NCBI GenBank assembly: GCA_023512475.1 | Contig: JAILZL010000002.1 | Span: 1-64,000, forward strand | Source: Syntrophobacterales bacterium | GTDB taxonomy: Bacteria > Desulfobacterota > Desulfobaccia > Desulfobaccales > 0-14-0-80-60-11 | Reading direction: 5' to 3' | DNA length: 64,000 nt | Shown: one piece after another, positions 24,703 through 36,473 of the stretch | How positions within the stretch are numbered: the stretch's first letter is position 1 | How the letters are laid out: every line of letters begins with the position of its first letter | The notes under the pieces: model-generated | Databases searched by the model: none | Told to the model about the DNA's origin: nothing | The model's input: the letters and a program-made list of their open reading frames with translations, nothing else | Program-made: the position numbers and the translations under genes

Positions 24703-27294
24703 TCAGGTCTGGGGCGGTTTCGGCGACGCACCCCTCCCTGCCTGTTCCTCCCAGGGCCGCAGGAATCTCAGGCTGTAATCCTTCTCCTTGAAAGCCTGAA
24801 AACAGCGCTCCACCAGGGCGTCCGTGGTCAGGGCCAGATCCAGCTGGCGGCAGAAGACCATCAGCAGGCCGACAAACTCCAGCATGGACTCGGATTCGGG
24901 CAGGGAGTATTTCACCAGCCGGGCCTGCACCACATCCCCCTGCACCTGCACGGTGAAACCCAGGTCCTCCAGGATCTTCTGCAAAAGCTTCACCCGCCGC
25001 TCCCGCCGGTCCACGCTGGCGGCCCCGCCTTTGAACTGGAAAGTGATGTAGTTGTCGTCCTGGTGTTCGGAGAGATACGCGTCCACCAGCCCGAAATGGT
25101 AGCCCAGGCGGGAGTGGAAATTGAGGTAGGAGTCGGTGATCAGGGCGAAGCTCTTGCCCCCCAGGGCGGTGTCGGCCTTGCCCAGGTCATACATGGTGTT
25201 GGCCCACACCGAGATGAAGCCTTTGAGATCCGCGGCCACCGTCCCGGCCCAGCGCACCTGGGGATGGCGCAGGCCCCTGAGGAGAGCCTGGAAGGGGCGG
25301 CTGAGGATGTCCTCTTCCCGGAGTTCCTCCCCGGCCTCCGGGCGCACCCCGCCTCCCAGGTCCAGGATGTAGAGGTTGAGGGGCAAGGCGCTGGACAGCC
25401 GCCGCACCCCCCGGGCCTGCACCGCCTTGTCCGCCTCCAGGGCGAACATGGCATCCATGGCCTTTTCATGGCAGAAGCGGGTGATGTCATGGAGGGTGCG
25501 GCACTGGGCCGGACTGAATCCCGGGTCTGTGGGGTCCAGGAGGTGGAGGGGCACGATGTGGGAGACGAGACGCTGGAGCCGGCGATAGACCTCGTCCTGC
25601 TGCCACGGGTCGGGGCGGCCGCGGCGGCGTTTGAGCACCTCAGTGACGATGCCGTCATACACCCGGGCGGAATCGGCGTCCACCGTGACCAGCTGTCCCG
25701 GGCGCAGGGCCCGCAAGGCCCCCCGCACCTCCACCAGGGTGGGGACCTGGAACTCCCGGGCCAGAATGGTCATGTGGTCGGTGGGGCTCCCCACCTCGGT
25801 GAGGATGGCGCTGATGCGGTTCATCACCACCACCAGGCGGATGGCGGGCCGGCGGGTCACCACCACCGCGCCCGGAGGCAGCTCCTCCAGGCGGGTGTCG
25901 GCTTCCACCATGGCCACCGGGCCGGCGGCCACCCCGCCCACCGCCCGCACCCCCTGGTTCAGGATGGGCGCCCGGTCCGGCAGGCGCCGGGATTCCCGGA
26001 GGGCAGGCGCCGGGCGGCTGACCCTGAGCGGCCGGGCCTGGAGCAGCACCACCGCATCCGACTCATCCACGGCCCATTCGATGTCCTGGGGGCAGCCGAA
26101 GTGCTTCTCCAGCCGCAGGGCCACCCGGGCCAACTCCTTCAGATGCCGCGGCTCCAGGCACGGGGCGCCGGCCTCCTCAGGAGAGAGGACCGCTTCCATA
26201 CACCCCGGGGCCTCCCGGCAGTAAAGGGCCACCTTTTTGTTCCCCGGCCGCGCCTCCACCACCTCATACGGCTCCCGCCGCCGGAGCCGCCACAGGTCCG
26301 GGGTCACCCGGCCCTCCACCGCATAACGCCCCAGGCCCCAAACGCCGCTGATGACCAGGGTGTCGCTCTCCGGGTCCTGGGGGTCCACGGAAAAGGCCAC
26401 CCCGCTGGCCCGGGCCGGCACCATCACCAGCACCCCCACGGCCATGGGGAGCTCCTCCACCGAAAAGCCCTGGAACTTCCAGTAAAAGATGGCCTGGGGG
26501 GTGAATTTGCTGGCCAGGACTTCCCTGTAGTGCCGGGGCAGGTCGGCGGCGGGGACATTGAGGAGGGTGGCGAATTGCCCGGCAAAGGAGAGGCCCGTAT
26601 CCTCCCCCACGGCGCTGGAGCGCACCGCCAGACGGTCGCCGGGCAGCCCGGCGGCGGCCCGCCTCAGGTTCTCTTCCAGCTCCGGGGGCAGCGGCGCCTG
26701 CCGCACCCGGGCCTGCAGCTCCCGGCTGAGGGCCTCCAGCCCGGCCAGATCGCTGACATCCGCCTCCCGGAGACGGGCCTCCAGCTCCCGGGCCAGGCCG
26801 CCTGCTTCCATAAACCGTTTATAGGCCGCGGCGGTCACCGCAAAGCCGGCGGGCACCTTCAGCCCCAGGCGGTTGGCCATCTCCCCCAGGTTGGCCATCT
26901 TGGCGCCCACCGCCGGAGCCGACTCCCGGGTCAGCTCGGACAGCGGCAGGATATCCGGGGTGTCGGGGATTTCCGCACCCCTGACCAGCTCCCTACGGGT
27001 CTCGGCGATGAGCTGCGCCACCAGGGGGAACAGCTCGGGGTAGGCCTGGTCGGTGAGCGCATTGAGCTCCACCACCATGCCGGTGACGTGTTCCTCCAGA
27101 AGGCGGACCTGGGTCTCCAGATAGGTGCGGTCAAAGACATACTCGCCGCTGAGCTTCTCCTCCATGTCGGCCATGGCGGCCAGGGCCTGATGGTTGTGCT
27201 CCAGCAGACGCCGGAAGCTTTCCACCCGCCCCCGGATTTCCTCCTCCGGGTCCGGCTTTGCCTGAAAGAAGCGGCGCAGAAAGGACCACACCAC
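24703..27294 (-). CDS. PEP/pyruvate-dikinase-like protein without the PEP-binding barrel
   Basis: This 863-aa protein begins with a short helical domain. A PPDK/PEP-synthase ATP-grasp domain follows (GAKMANLGEMANRLGLKVPAGFAVTAAA; LAVRSSAVGEDTGLSFAGQF; FSVDPQDPESDTLVISGVWGLG), then a phosphohistidine swivel domain in which the usual TSHAAI region reads SPTDHMTILARE with the histidine kept. The C-terminal TIM barrel that binds PEP is missing; about 290 residues of another, unrecognised domain take its place. It may transfer phosphate from ATP to an unknown acceptor. The GTG start has GGAG six bases upstream. Confidence 0.8.
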   Translation of the reverse strand: MVWSFLRRFFQAKPDPEEEIRGRVESFRRLLEHNHQALAAMADMEEKLSGEYVFDRTYLETQVRLLEEHVTGMVVELNALTDQAYPELFPLVAQLIAETRRELVRGAEIPDTPDILPLSELTRESAPAVGAKMANLGEMANRLGLKVPAGFAVTAAAYKRFMEAGGLARELEARLREADVSDLAGLEALSRELQARVRQAPLPPELEENLRRAAAGLPGDRLAVRSSAVGEDTGLSFAGQFATLLNVPAADLPRHYREVLASKFTPQAIFYWKFQGFSVEELPMAVGVLVMVPARASGVAFSVDPQDPESDTLVISGVWGLGRYAVEGRVTPDLWRLRRREPYEVVEARPGNKKVALYCREAPGCMEAVLSPEEAGAPCLEPRHLKELARVALRLEKHFGCPQDIEWAVDESDAVVLLQARPLRVSRPAPALRESRRLPDRAPILNQGVRAVGGVAAGPVAMVEADTRLEELPPGAVVVTRRPAIRLVVVMNRISAILTEVGSPTDHMTILAREFQVPTLVEVRGALRALRPGQLVTVDADSARVYDGIVTEVLKRRRGRPDPWQQDEVYRRLQRLVSHIVPLHLLDPTDPGFSPAQCRTLHDITRFCHEKAMDAMFALEADKAVQARGVRRLSSALPLNLYILDLGGGVRPEAGEELREEDILSRPFQALLRGLRHPQVRWAGTVAADLKGFISVWANTMYDLGKADTALGGKSFALITDSYLNFHSRLGYHFGLVDAYLSEHQDDNYITFQFKGGAASVDRRERRVKLLQKILEDLGFTVQVQGDVVQARLVKYSLPESESMLEFVGLLMVFCRQLDLALTTDALVERCFQAFKEKDYSLRFLRPWEEQAGRGASPKPPQT

Positions 27295-27651
27295 CTTCAG
27301 CTCCGACCCCGCCGCCCGGCCGGGCGCGGCGGGGAAGAGAATTCCGGGGGTACTCTGAGGCCCTGCATGGCGGGCTCCTGAGCAGAGAACCGGCTTCGGC
27401 CGGGAGAGCCGGGTCCAGGCGGCCTCCCCGGCCCCTCACTCTCCCTCACCCTCGGGCAGCGGGAAAAAAGCAGATGATCCGGGACCCCCGGCCTCCTCTC
27501 CCGGGTATGACTGTATCAGAAAAAGGGCTTTTTTTCATGACCTCTCCCGCCGCACCGGGATGACGCGGGAGGAAAAAGGAAGAGCGGGAAACCCGCGGCA
27601 GGAGGGAAGGAAAGGGGCCGGAGGCACCCCCCGGCCCCGTCAGGTCCGTTC
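27295..27651. other. Gene-free gap between carB and the dikinase-like gene
   Basis: These 357 bases have no supported gene. The side next to carB holds a GC hairpin (27614-27638) that may end carB transcription. The side next to the dikinase-like gene should hold its promoter, but none is clear. Short ORFs here are shadows. Confidence 0.5.
27614..27638 (-). terminator. Possible carB terminator
   Basis: On the minus strand GGGGCCGG and CCGGCCCC form an 8-bp stem with a 9-base loop, followed by TTTCCTTCCC. It lies 14 bases past the carB stop. The T run is interrupted. Confidence 0.35.
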
Positions 27652-30852
<3,201 letters not shown>

Positions 30853-31037
30853 GCACGGACCTCCGGGGGGAAAGGGAATCTCAGGCTGGGGGGAATATAG
30901 CAGGAGGGCCGGGACCCTTCAAGTGCCCCTGAAAAATTGGGGCGGATTTTACTGCAGCTTGAAAACGGGGGAGCAGAGACCGCGGACCGCCGCCCTCTTT
31001 TCCCTCTCCCGCCACTCAGTATCAGGGGCCCGCGGAC

Positions 31038-32156
31038 TCAGGCCGGCAGATAATGGCGGGGGTTGGCGGCCCCCAGATTGCAGAAGACCTCGTAGCTGAT
31101 GGTGCCGGCCCAGGCCGCCAGCTCATCACCGCTGATGAGCTCGCCCCCGTCGGCCCCCAGGAGGGTGACGGTATCCCCCTCCTGGACGCCGGCAAGGCCC
31201 GTCACCTCCACCATGATGAGGTTCATGCACACCCGGCCCCGGATGGGGACCCGCCGGCCCTGGACCAGCACCTGGCCCCGATTGGAGAGCTGGCGGGACA
31301 ATCCGTTGGCGTAGCCCACCGGCAGCACCGCCAGCTCGCACCAGTCCGGCGTGACATAGGTGCTGCCGTAACTGATGCCGCTTCCCGGGGGGAGACGCTT
31401 GCGCTGCAGTACCCGGGTGCGGAAGTGCATCACCGGCTTCAGCTCCGGGGTGGGCAGCCACGGCGCCACCCGGGAGCCGTAGAGCATGATGCCGGGACGC
31501 ACCAGGGCGAAGTGGGCCTCCGGGAAGGCCACCAGGGCGGCGCTGTTGGCCAGGTGACTCAGGGGCAGGGCAAAGCCCCGGGCCCGGGCCGCGGCCAAAA
31601 GCTCCTGGAACTCCTTGAGTTGCCGTCGGGTATAGACAGGGTCCTCTTCATCCGCGGCGGCCAGGTGCGACGCCAGTCCCAGGACCTCCAGACCCGGCAG
31701 GCCCGCCAGCATCTCCAGGAAGGGGAGCACCTCGGGATAGAGGAGGCCCAGACGGCCCATGCCGGTGTCGGCCTTGAGGTGCACCCTGGCCCGCTTCCCC
31801 TGGGCCCGGGCGGCGGCATCCAGGGCCTGGGCCACATCCCGGCGGTAGAGGACCACTTCCAGATCTGCGGCCACCGCAGCTGCGGCCTGCTCCGGCTCCA
31901 CCCCCAGAAGGAGCGCCACCGGCAGGGTGAGGCCGGCCTCCCGCAGGGCCAGGCCCTCCTCCAGGGTGGCCACCCCGAGGTAGTCCGCCCCCGCGGCGGC
32001 CAGGGTGCGGGCCACCGGCAGGAGCCCATGCCCGTAGGCATCCGCCTTGACCACCGCCATGAGGCGCACCCCCGGCGCGCAGAACCGCCTGAGGGCCAGG
32101 TAATTGTGCCTCAGAGCCCCCAGATCCACGGTCAGCTCAGACAGGGAGGTGAGCAT
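31038..32156 (-). CDS. alr: Alanine racemase
   Basis: This is a PLP enzyme interconverting L- and D-alanine for peptidoglycan. The PLP lysine is in VVKADAYGHG near the N-terminus. RPGIMLYG and the tyrosine in GSGISYGSTY, supplied across the dimer, are present, and 372 aa is standard. It is on the same strand as purE and carB but separated by gaps of 175 and 185 bases, so it may be transcribed on its own. The ribosome site is poor. Confidence 0.95.
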   Translation of the reverse strand: MLTSLSELTVDLGALRHNYLALRRFCAPGVRLMAVVKADAYGHGLLPVARTLAAAGADYLGVATLEEGLALREAGLTLPVALLLGVEPEQAAAAVAADLEVVLYRRDVAQALDAAARAQGKRARVHLKADTGMGRLGLLYPEVLPFLEMLAGLPGLEVLGLASHLAAADEEDPVYTRRQLKEFQELLAAARARGFALPLSHLANSAALVAFPEAHFALVRPGIMLYGSRVAPWLPTPELKPVMHFRTRVLQRKRLPPGSGISYGSTYVTPDWCELAVLPVGYANGLSRQLSNRGQVLVQGRRVPIRGRVCMNLIMVEVTGLAGVQEGDTVTLLGADGGELISGDELAAWAGTISYEVFCNLGAANPRHYLPA

Positions 32157-32220
32157 GGGATGATCCGCGGGGCCGCCCCGTCCAGGGCTGCCCGGTGAGG
32201 CATGAGGGAAAGGGGCCGGA

Positions 32221-32280
32221 GGCCAAAGACCCCTGCCCTCCCTGCCCCGTCTTCTCCCCCGCTCCCGATCCCGGGGGTGA
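32221..32280 (-). repeat. Possible degenerate hairpin repeat, copy E
   Basis: The minus strand has a G-rich run followed by GGGCAGGGGTCTTTGGCC, resembling the right end of copies A-C (GGGCAGGGTCTGTGACCCCTGGCC). It lies between purE and alr. The similarity is partial and could reflect GC bias. Confidence 0.25.
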
Positions 32281-32331
32281 GGGCGGGTGGGGAGGGCGGG
32301 GGCTCACCGGCTCCCGGCCCTCACCATCACT

Positions 32332-32850
32332 TCAGCTGGCCGGATGATACTCCGGCGGGATCTTTTCCTGCTGCTTTGCCACCCCGGCCGCCTGCTCCTC
32401 CTTGTGCCGCTCCAGGCGCTGCCGCACCCTGTCGTCTCCCAGGGCCAGCACCTGGGCGGCGAAGATGGCGGCGTTTCTCGCGCCCGCGGCGCCGATGGCC
32501 ATGGTGGCCACCGGTACTCCCGGCGGCATCTGCACCATGGCCAGGAGGCTGTCCAGACCCTGAAGATCGGAGCTGGGGATGGGCACCCCCACCACCGGCA
32601 GGGTGGTATGAGCCGCCACCACCCCGGCCAGATGGGCGGCATGGCCCGCGGCGGCAATGAGCACCTTGATCCCCCGTGCGGCCGCCTCCCGCACGTATTC
32701 CTCCACCCGCCGGGGCGAGCGGTGGGCCGAAGCCACCAGCACCTCCACCCCCACCCCCCAGTCGGTGAGCAGGGCCGCGGCCGGCTCCATCACCGGCCAG
32801 TCCGACGCACTTCCCAAAATGATGCCTACCTCCACCGGTCGGTCAGCCAT
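32332..32850 (-). CDS. purE: N5-carboxyaminoimidazole ribonucleotide mutase
   Basis: This is a purine pathway enzyme moving the carboxyl group of N5-CAIR to C4. It is a class I PurE of 172 aa with GSASDWPVMEP, ASAHRSPRRVEEYV and AAGHAAHLAGVVAA. The ATG at 32850 is preferred because AGGAGAGG lies 7 bases upstream; the frame is open to 32892. No purK is in the window. Confidence 0.95.
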   Translation of the reverse strand: MADRPVEVGIILGSASDWPVMEPAAALLTDWGVGVEVLVASAHRSPRRVEEYVREAAARGIKVLIAAAGHAAHLAGVVAAHTTLPVVGVPIPSSDLQGLDSLLAMVQMPPGVPVATMAIGAAGARNAAIFAAQVLALGDDRVRQRLERHKEEQAAGVAKQQEKIPPEYHPAS

Positions 32851-32931
32851 TATTGTGCCTCTCCTGTTGGGATTCGAATGAAAACCGGTCACCCGTTCCC
32901 GGGCCCGCGACCTGCCCCGGCGTCCTGCGCC

Positions 32932-34662
32932 TCAGGCCCCTCCCTTCAGCCGCCGCTGCCGGAAAATCTCCGCCACCTCCGCCGCCGTCCGGGTGTTGAG
33001 GACCTCCGCCGGGGTAAGCCAGCCCTTGCGGGCGATCATGACCCCATACTCCACCTCCGCCAGGCCCTCCAGGCTGTGGGCGTCCGGGTTGATGCTGATG
33101 AGCACCCCCAGCTCCCGGGCCCGCCTGTGCCAGCGCCAGTCCAGGTCCAGCCGGTAGGGGCTGGCGTTCAGCTCCAGAATGACCCCGTGCGCTGCCGCCG
33201 CGGTGAGCACCGCCTCCAGGTCCACCTCATAGCCCTCCCGGGCCAGGAGCAGGCGGCCGGTGACATGGCCCAGCATGGTGGTGGCCGGGTTCTCCAGGGC
33301 CCGGAGCAGCCGCCGGGTCATGTCCTCTCTTTTCAATCCGAACTGGGAGTGCACCGAGGCGATGACGAAATCGAACTCCTGAAGGACCTCCGGGGGATAA
33401 TCCAGGGAGCCGTCCCCCAGGATGTCCGATTCCATGCCCCAAAACAGGGTCACCTCCGGAAAGGCCCGGCGGCAGGCGGCCACCTCCTCCTGCTGGCGGG
33501 CCAGATCCGGGGGCTTGAGCCCCCCGGCGTAGTAGGCCGACTGGCTGTGATCCGAGAGGCCCAGATACTCCCAACCCCGCTCCCGGGCGGCGGCGGCCAG
33601 CTCCGGGAGGGAGTTGACCCCGTCGCTGAAGTGGGAATGCACATGAAAGCAGCCCTTCAGGTCCGCCAGGGTGAGGAGGCGGGGCAGGGCGCCCGCGGCC
33701 GCAGCGGCGATCTCCCCCTCCCCCTCCCGCAACTCCGGCGGGATAAATTCCAGCCCCAGGGCCTGGTAGATCTCCTCCTCCTCCCGGCTGGGGAGCAGGG
33801 TGTCGCCGGAGAAAAGCCCCCGGTCCGTCAGCCGAAGTCCGAGTGCCTGGGCCCGCCCGGTGAGTTCCCGCCAATGGGCTTCGCTCCCTGTGTGGGCCAG
33901 CCAGGCGGCCCCGAAGATCTCCGGGGCCACCGGATGGAGGGTGGCCTCCATCCCCTGAGGCAGGGTGAGGCGATAGCCGCCCGGCTCCGCCTCGATGAGG
34001 GCGGCCCAGGCCGGGAGGCGTTGCAGGGCCGCCACCGCCTCCTGGGGGCTGTCCGCCGCGGCCACGAATACCAGCCCCCGCTCCACCTCCAGGGCCCGGC
34101 GCACCCCGCCGGCCAGCTCCAGGCGGGCCACCCCCGGGGCCTGCCGCCCCTGGCGCAGGAGCTCCTGGGCCGCGGGCCACAGATCCCCCAGGCGGAAATA
34201 GCCGGCGTAGCGGCGCACCCGTTCCAGACCGGCCTTGAGCTTCTCCTGGGTCCTGGGGCCGAAGCCCGGGAGGGCGAGGAGGCGGTTCTCCCGGATGGCG
34301 TACTCCAGCTCCCCCAGGCTGGTGATGCCCAGCTCCTGATGCAGCTGCCGGGCCTTGCGGGGGCCCAGACCCGGGACCTGCAACAGCTCCACCAGGCCCG
34401 GGGGGATTTTGGCCTTCAGCTCCTCGTGGAGCTGAGAGCGGCCCTGTGCCACCAGCTCCTGCACCACTCCCGCCAGGGTGCGGCCGATGCCCTTGGCCCG
34501 GAGGAGGGCGCCGGTGGCCACTCCCTCCTCAAGATTCCCGGGAAAGGTGAGGAGGGCCCGGGCCCCCGTCTGGTAAGCCCGCACCTTGAAGGGGTTCTCC
34601 CCGGAGAGCTCCAGGAGCAGGGCGATTTCCTCCAGGATATGGGCCGCTTCCTGTTTGTCCAT
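32932..34662 (-). CDS. polX: PolX-like protein: PHP domain with degenerate polymerase domain
   Basis: This 576-aa protein has the bacterial PolX architecture: two helix-hairpin-helix blocks (around LLQVPGLGPRKA and LLALPGFGPRTQ), a pol-beta palm region, and a C-terminal PHP phosphoesterase. PHP metal ligands are visible as H340-x-H342-x-H344, LSDHS, GMESD, ASVHSQ and NPDAHS. In the palm the usual GSxRR...DxD reads AGGVRRALEVERGLV (184-198), and the third Asp position reads EATLHPV. All three polymerase aspartates therefore appear lost. It is probably a nuclease or phosphatase only. It starts 8 bases after the transglycosylase stop. Confidence 0.9.
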   Translation of the reverse strand: MDKQEAAHILEEIALLLELSGENPFKVRAYQTGARALLTFPGNLEEGVATGALLRAKGIGRTLAGVVQELVAQGRSQLHEELKAKIPPGLVELLQVPGLGPRKARQLHQELGITSLGELEYAIRENRLLALPGFGPRTQEKLKAGLERVRRYAGYFRLGDLWPAAQELLRQGRQAPGVARLELAGGVRRALEVERGLVFVAAADSPQEAVAALQRLPAWAALIEAEPGGYRLTLPQGMEATLHPVAPEIFGAAWLAHTGSEAHWRELTGRAQALGLRLTDRGLFSGDTLLPSREEEEIYQALGLEFIPPELREGEGEIAAAAAGALPRLLTLADLKGCFHVHSHFSDGVNSLPELAAAARERGWEYLGLSDHSQSAYYAGGLKPPDLARQQEEVAACRRAFPEVTLFWGMESDILGDGSLDYPPEVLQEFDFVIASVHSQFGLKREDMTRRLLRALENPATTMLGHVTGRLLLAREGYEVDLEAVLTAAAAHGVILELNASPYRLDLDWRWHRRARELGVLISINPDAHSLEGLAEVEYGVMIARKGWLTPAEVLNTRTAAEVAEIFRQRRLKGGA

Positions 34663-34670
34663 GGATGCGG

Positions 34671-35501
34671 TCAGTACCAGGCCGCCAGGGTGAGGACGGT
34701 ATCGGCGTAGGCGTCCGACTGGTTGTAAGCCAGCACGGCCCGGCGCCAGGTGCCCCGCTGGGAGAGCCGGAAACCGGCCTTGTTGAGGTAGTTGCCGATG
34801 CTGGCGATGGCATCAGGGTGGGTGAAGAGATCCACCCGGCCGTCGCCGTCCCCGTCCACCCCGCAGCGCACCAGGCTGGAGGGCAGAAACTGGGCATACC
34901 CCAGCGCCCCGGCCCAGGAGCCGGAAAACTGAAAGGGATCCAGGCGGTGGCGGCGGCAGTAGTCCAGGAAGGTGGTGAGTTCCCGCCGGGCCCAGGCCGC
35001 CTTTTTCCGCAGCCGGGGCATCAGGCCCGGCTCCAGGTCGGCGTCGGCCATGACCTCCGGGGTGTCCATCACCGCCAGGGAGGCAAACACATTGAACACC
35101 GGGTATTTCCCGGTAACCTGCCCCAGCCCCGATTCCACCGTCAGGATGGCGACGATGACCTCCGGTGCCACGCCATAGACTTCCCGGGCCCGCACCAGAT
35201 CCCGCCGGTGCTCCTTAAGATACTGCCGCCCCCGGGCCACCACCTCGGGGGTGAGGAAGTGGCTATAATCGGCCGGCCGCTCCTTGCGCAGGTAAGCGAT
35301 TTTGCGCACCACCTCGGGCATGAAGCGGTTGCGGGGGTCATTGAAGGTCTGCAGGACAAATTCCCGGTCCAGCCCCTGCCGGATGAGGGCATACTTCAGG
35401 TCCACATAAGCCAGGGGCTGCTCCCCCCGGCCGGCCGCCGCCGGCCCGGCCCCCATCAGGGCCAGGAGCAGCACCATCCCTGCCACACGCCACCGTGCCA
35501 T
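34671..35501 (-). CDS. Lytic murein transglycosylase, MltB-like
   Basis: This is a periplasmic SLT_2-type enzyme (276 aa) cleaving peptidoglycan glycan strands to anhydro-muropeptides. A signal peptide (VAGMVLLLALMGAGPAAA) is not followed by a lipobox, so it is probably soluble. The catalytic glutamate is in LTVESGLGQVTGKYPVFNVFASLA. An acidic DGDGDGRVD loop suggests Ca2+ binding, and SWAGALGYAQFLPSS is typical of the family. AGGAG precedes the ATG. It is first of the pair with the PolX-like gene. Confidence 0.92.
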   Translation of the reverse strand: MARWRVAGMVLLLALMGAGPAAAGRGEQPLAYVDLKYALIRQGLDREFVLQTFNDPRNRFMPEVVRKIAYLRKERPADYSHFLTPEVVARGRQYLKEHRRDLVRAREVYGVAPEVIVAILTVESGLGQVTGKYPVFNVFASLAVMDTPEVMADADLEPGLMPRLRKKAAWARRELTTFLDYCRRHRLDPFQFSGSWAGALGYAQFLPSSLVRCGVDGDGDGRVDLFTHPDAIASIGNYLNKAGFRLSQRGTWRRAVLAYNQSDAYADTVLTLAAWY

Positions 35502-35632
35502 GACGCTCCTCCCCCTTCGTCCCAGACGCTACCGTGATTTCCCGAACTTGTCAAGGCACTCCGGGGTCCCCGGGGCGCGCAGGAAAATGGGAAAACTTTC
35601 CCTGCCAGCTAGTTTTTCGCGTGGTTTTCTTC

Positions 35633-35660
35633 TTGACAATGATTTATATTTATGTAAACT
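35633..35660 (+). promoter_or_regulatory. Promoter of the toxin-antitoxin-chaperone module
   Basis: TTGACA (35633-35638), a 16-base spacer and an extended -10 TG-TAAACT (35653-35660) lie in an AT-rich stretch. The predicted start point is within a few bases of the toxin ATG at 35668, implying a leaderless or nearly leaderless message. Confidence 0.55.
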
Positions 35661-35667
35661 TCCGCAT

Positions 35668-36071
35668 ATGCCGACAGGGAAGGCAGGCGGCAGGGCGAAA
35701 GAGGGGTGTGTCTTCCATGAGTTCTGTAAAGGTGCGGTCTACACGGTGGTGGGGGCCGTCCGGACAAACGGCACCTGTCCCGCCCGGGAATTCCTGGACT
35801 CCCTGTCGGCGGAAAAAAGGGCCAAGCTGTTTGCCCTCTTCCGGCGCCTGGCGGACGTCGGCCACATCACCGACCGGAAACAGTTCAAAAAAATCGAAGA
35901 GAATTTTTCGAATTCAAGCATTTTCAGCTCCGGATGCCGGGGTATTTCCGTCCCGGAGGGGTTTTCGTCCTCACGCACGGGTTCGTAAAGAAGCAGGACC
36001 GGATTCCCCCCCAGGAGTTGGAGCGGGCCCGGGCCATCCGGGCTGAATGCGAAGAGAGAGGTCAACCATGA
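35668..36071 (+). pseudogene. HigB/Gp49-like toxin gene, frameshifted
   Basis: The frame starting at ATG 35668 gives a RelE/HigB (DUF891, Gp49-like) N-terminal part: VVGAVRTNGTCPAREFLDSL and RAKLFALFRRLADVG. After residue about 79 it runs out of family and stops at 35988. The -1 frame continues with the family C-terminal part, FFEFKHFQLRMPGYF and LTHGFVKKQDRIPPQEL, ending with a TGA at 36069-36071 that overlaps the antitoxin ATG. One extra base between the A7 run (35887-35893) and the T5 run (35904-35908) restores a normal RNase-type toxin. This is either a mutation, a read error or recoding. Confidence 0.8.
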
Positions 36072-36463
36072 ACCTTTTGGAGCAGTACTCCCAGGATCCC
36101 CAGTTTGCCCGGCTCCTGGCCCAGGAGGAGCTCATCCTGGAAGTGACGGAGACCCTGTGCGCCCTGCTGGAGAAGGAGCAGATCTCCCGGGCCGAGCTGG
36201 CCCGGCGCCTGGGCAAATCCAAGGGCTTTGTCTCCCAGCTCCTGAACGGCGGCCGCAATCTCACCCTGCGCACTTTGGCCGATGTGCTTTCGGTCCTGGG
36301 CTACAAGCTGAAGCTGCAGCCGGAAAAAACGGACGGCCAAGGCTCCCGAGGGCGTGTTATTACCTGCCAACAATGGAAACATCCTGTCAATGCCAACCCT
36401 TCCTCCTGGGGACAGGTTTCCTGGTCGGATAATTATTCTCCGGTGTATGAGCTGGCGATCTGA
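36068..36463 (+). CDS. HigA-like antitoxin with long aromatic C-terminal tail
   Basis: This 131-aa protein has an XRE-type helix-turn-helix (SRAELARRLGKSKGFVSQLLN, about residues 40-60) and would neutralise the toxin and autorepress the operon. Beyond the HTH domain (after about residue 86) it has a 45-residue tail rich in aromatics (W103, W114, W119, Y123, Y127). This fits a chaperone-addiction (ChAD) region seen in toxin-antitoxin-chaperone systems. The ATG at 36068 has GAGAGAGG upstream and overlaps the toxin TGA. The SecB-like gene follows after 10 bases. Confidence 0.85.
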   Translation: MNLLEQYSQDPQFARLLAQEELILEVTETLCALLEKEQISRAELARRLGKSKGFVSQLLNGGRNLTLRTLADVLSVLGYKLKLQPEKTDGQGSRGRVITCQQWKHPVNANPSSWGQVSWSDNYSPVYELAI

Positions 36464-36473
36464 GGCAAAGGCG

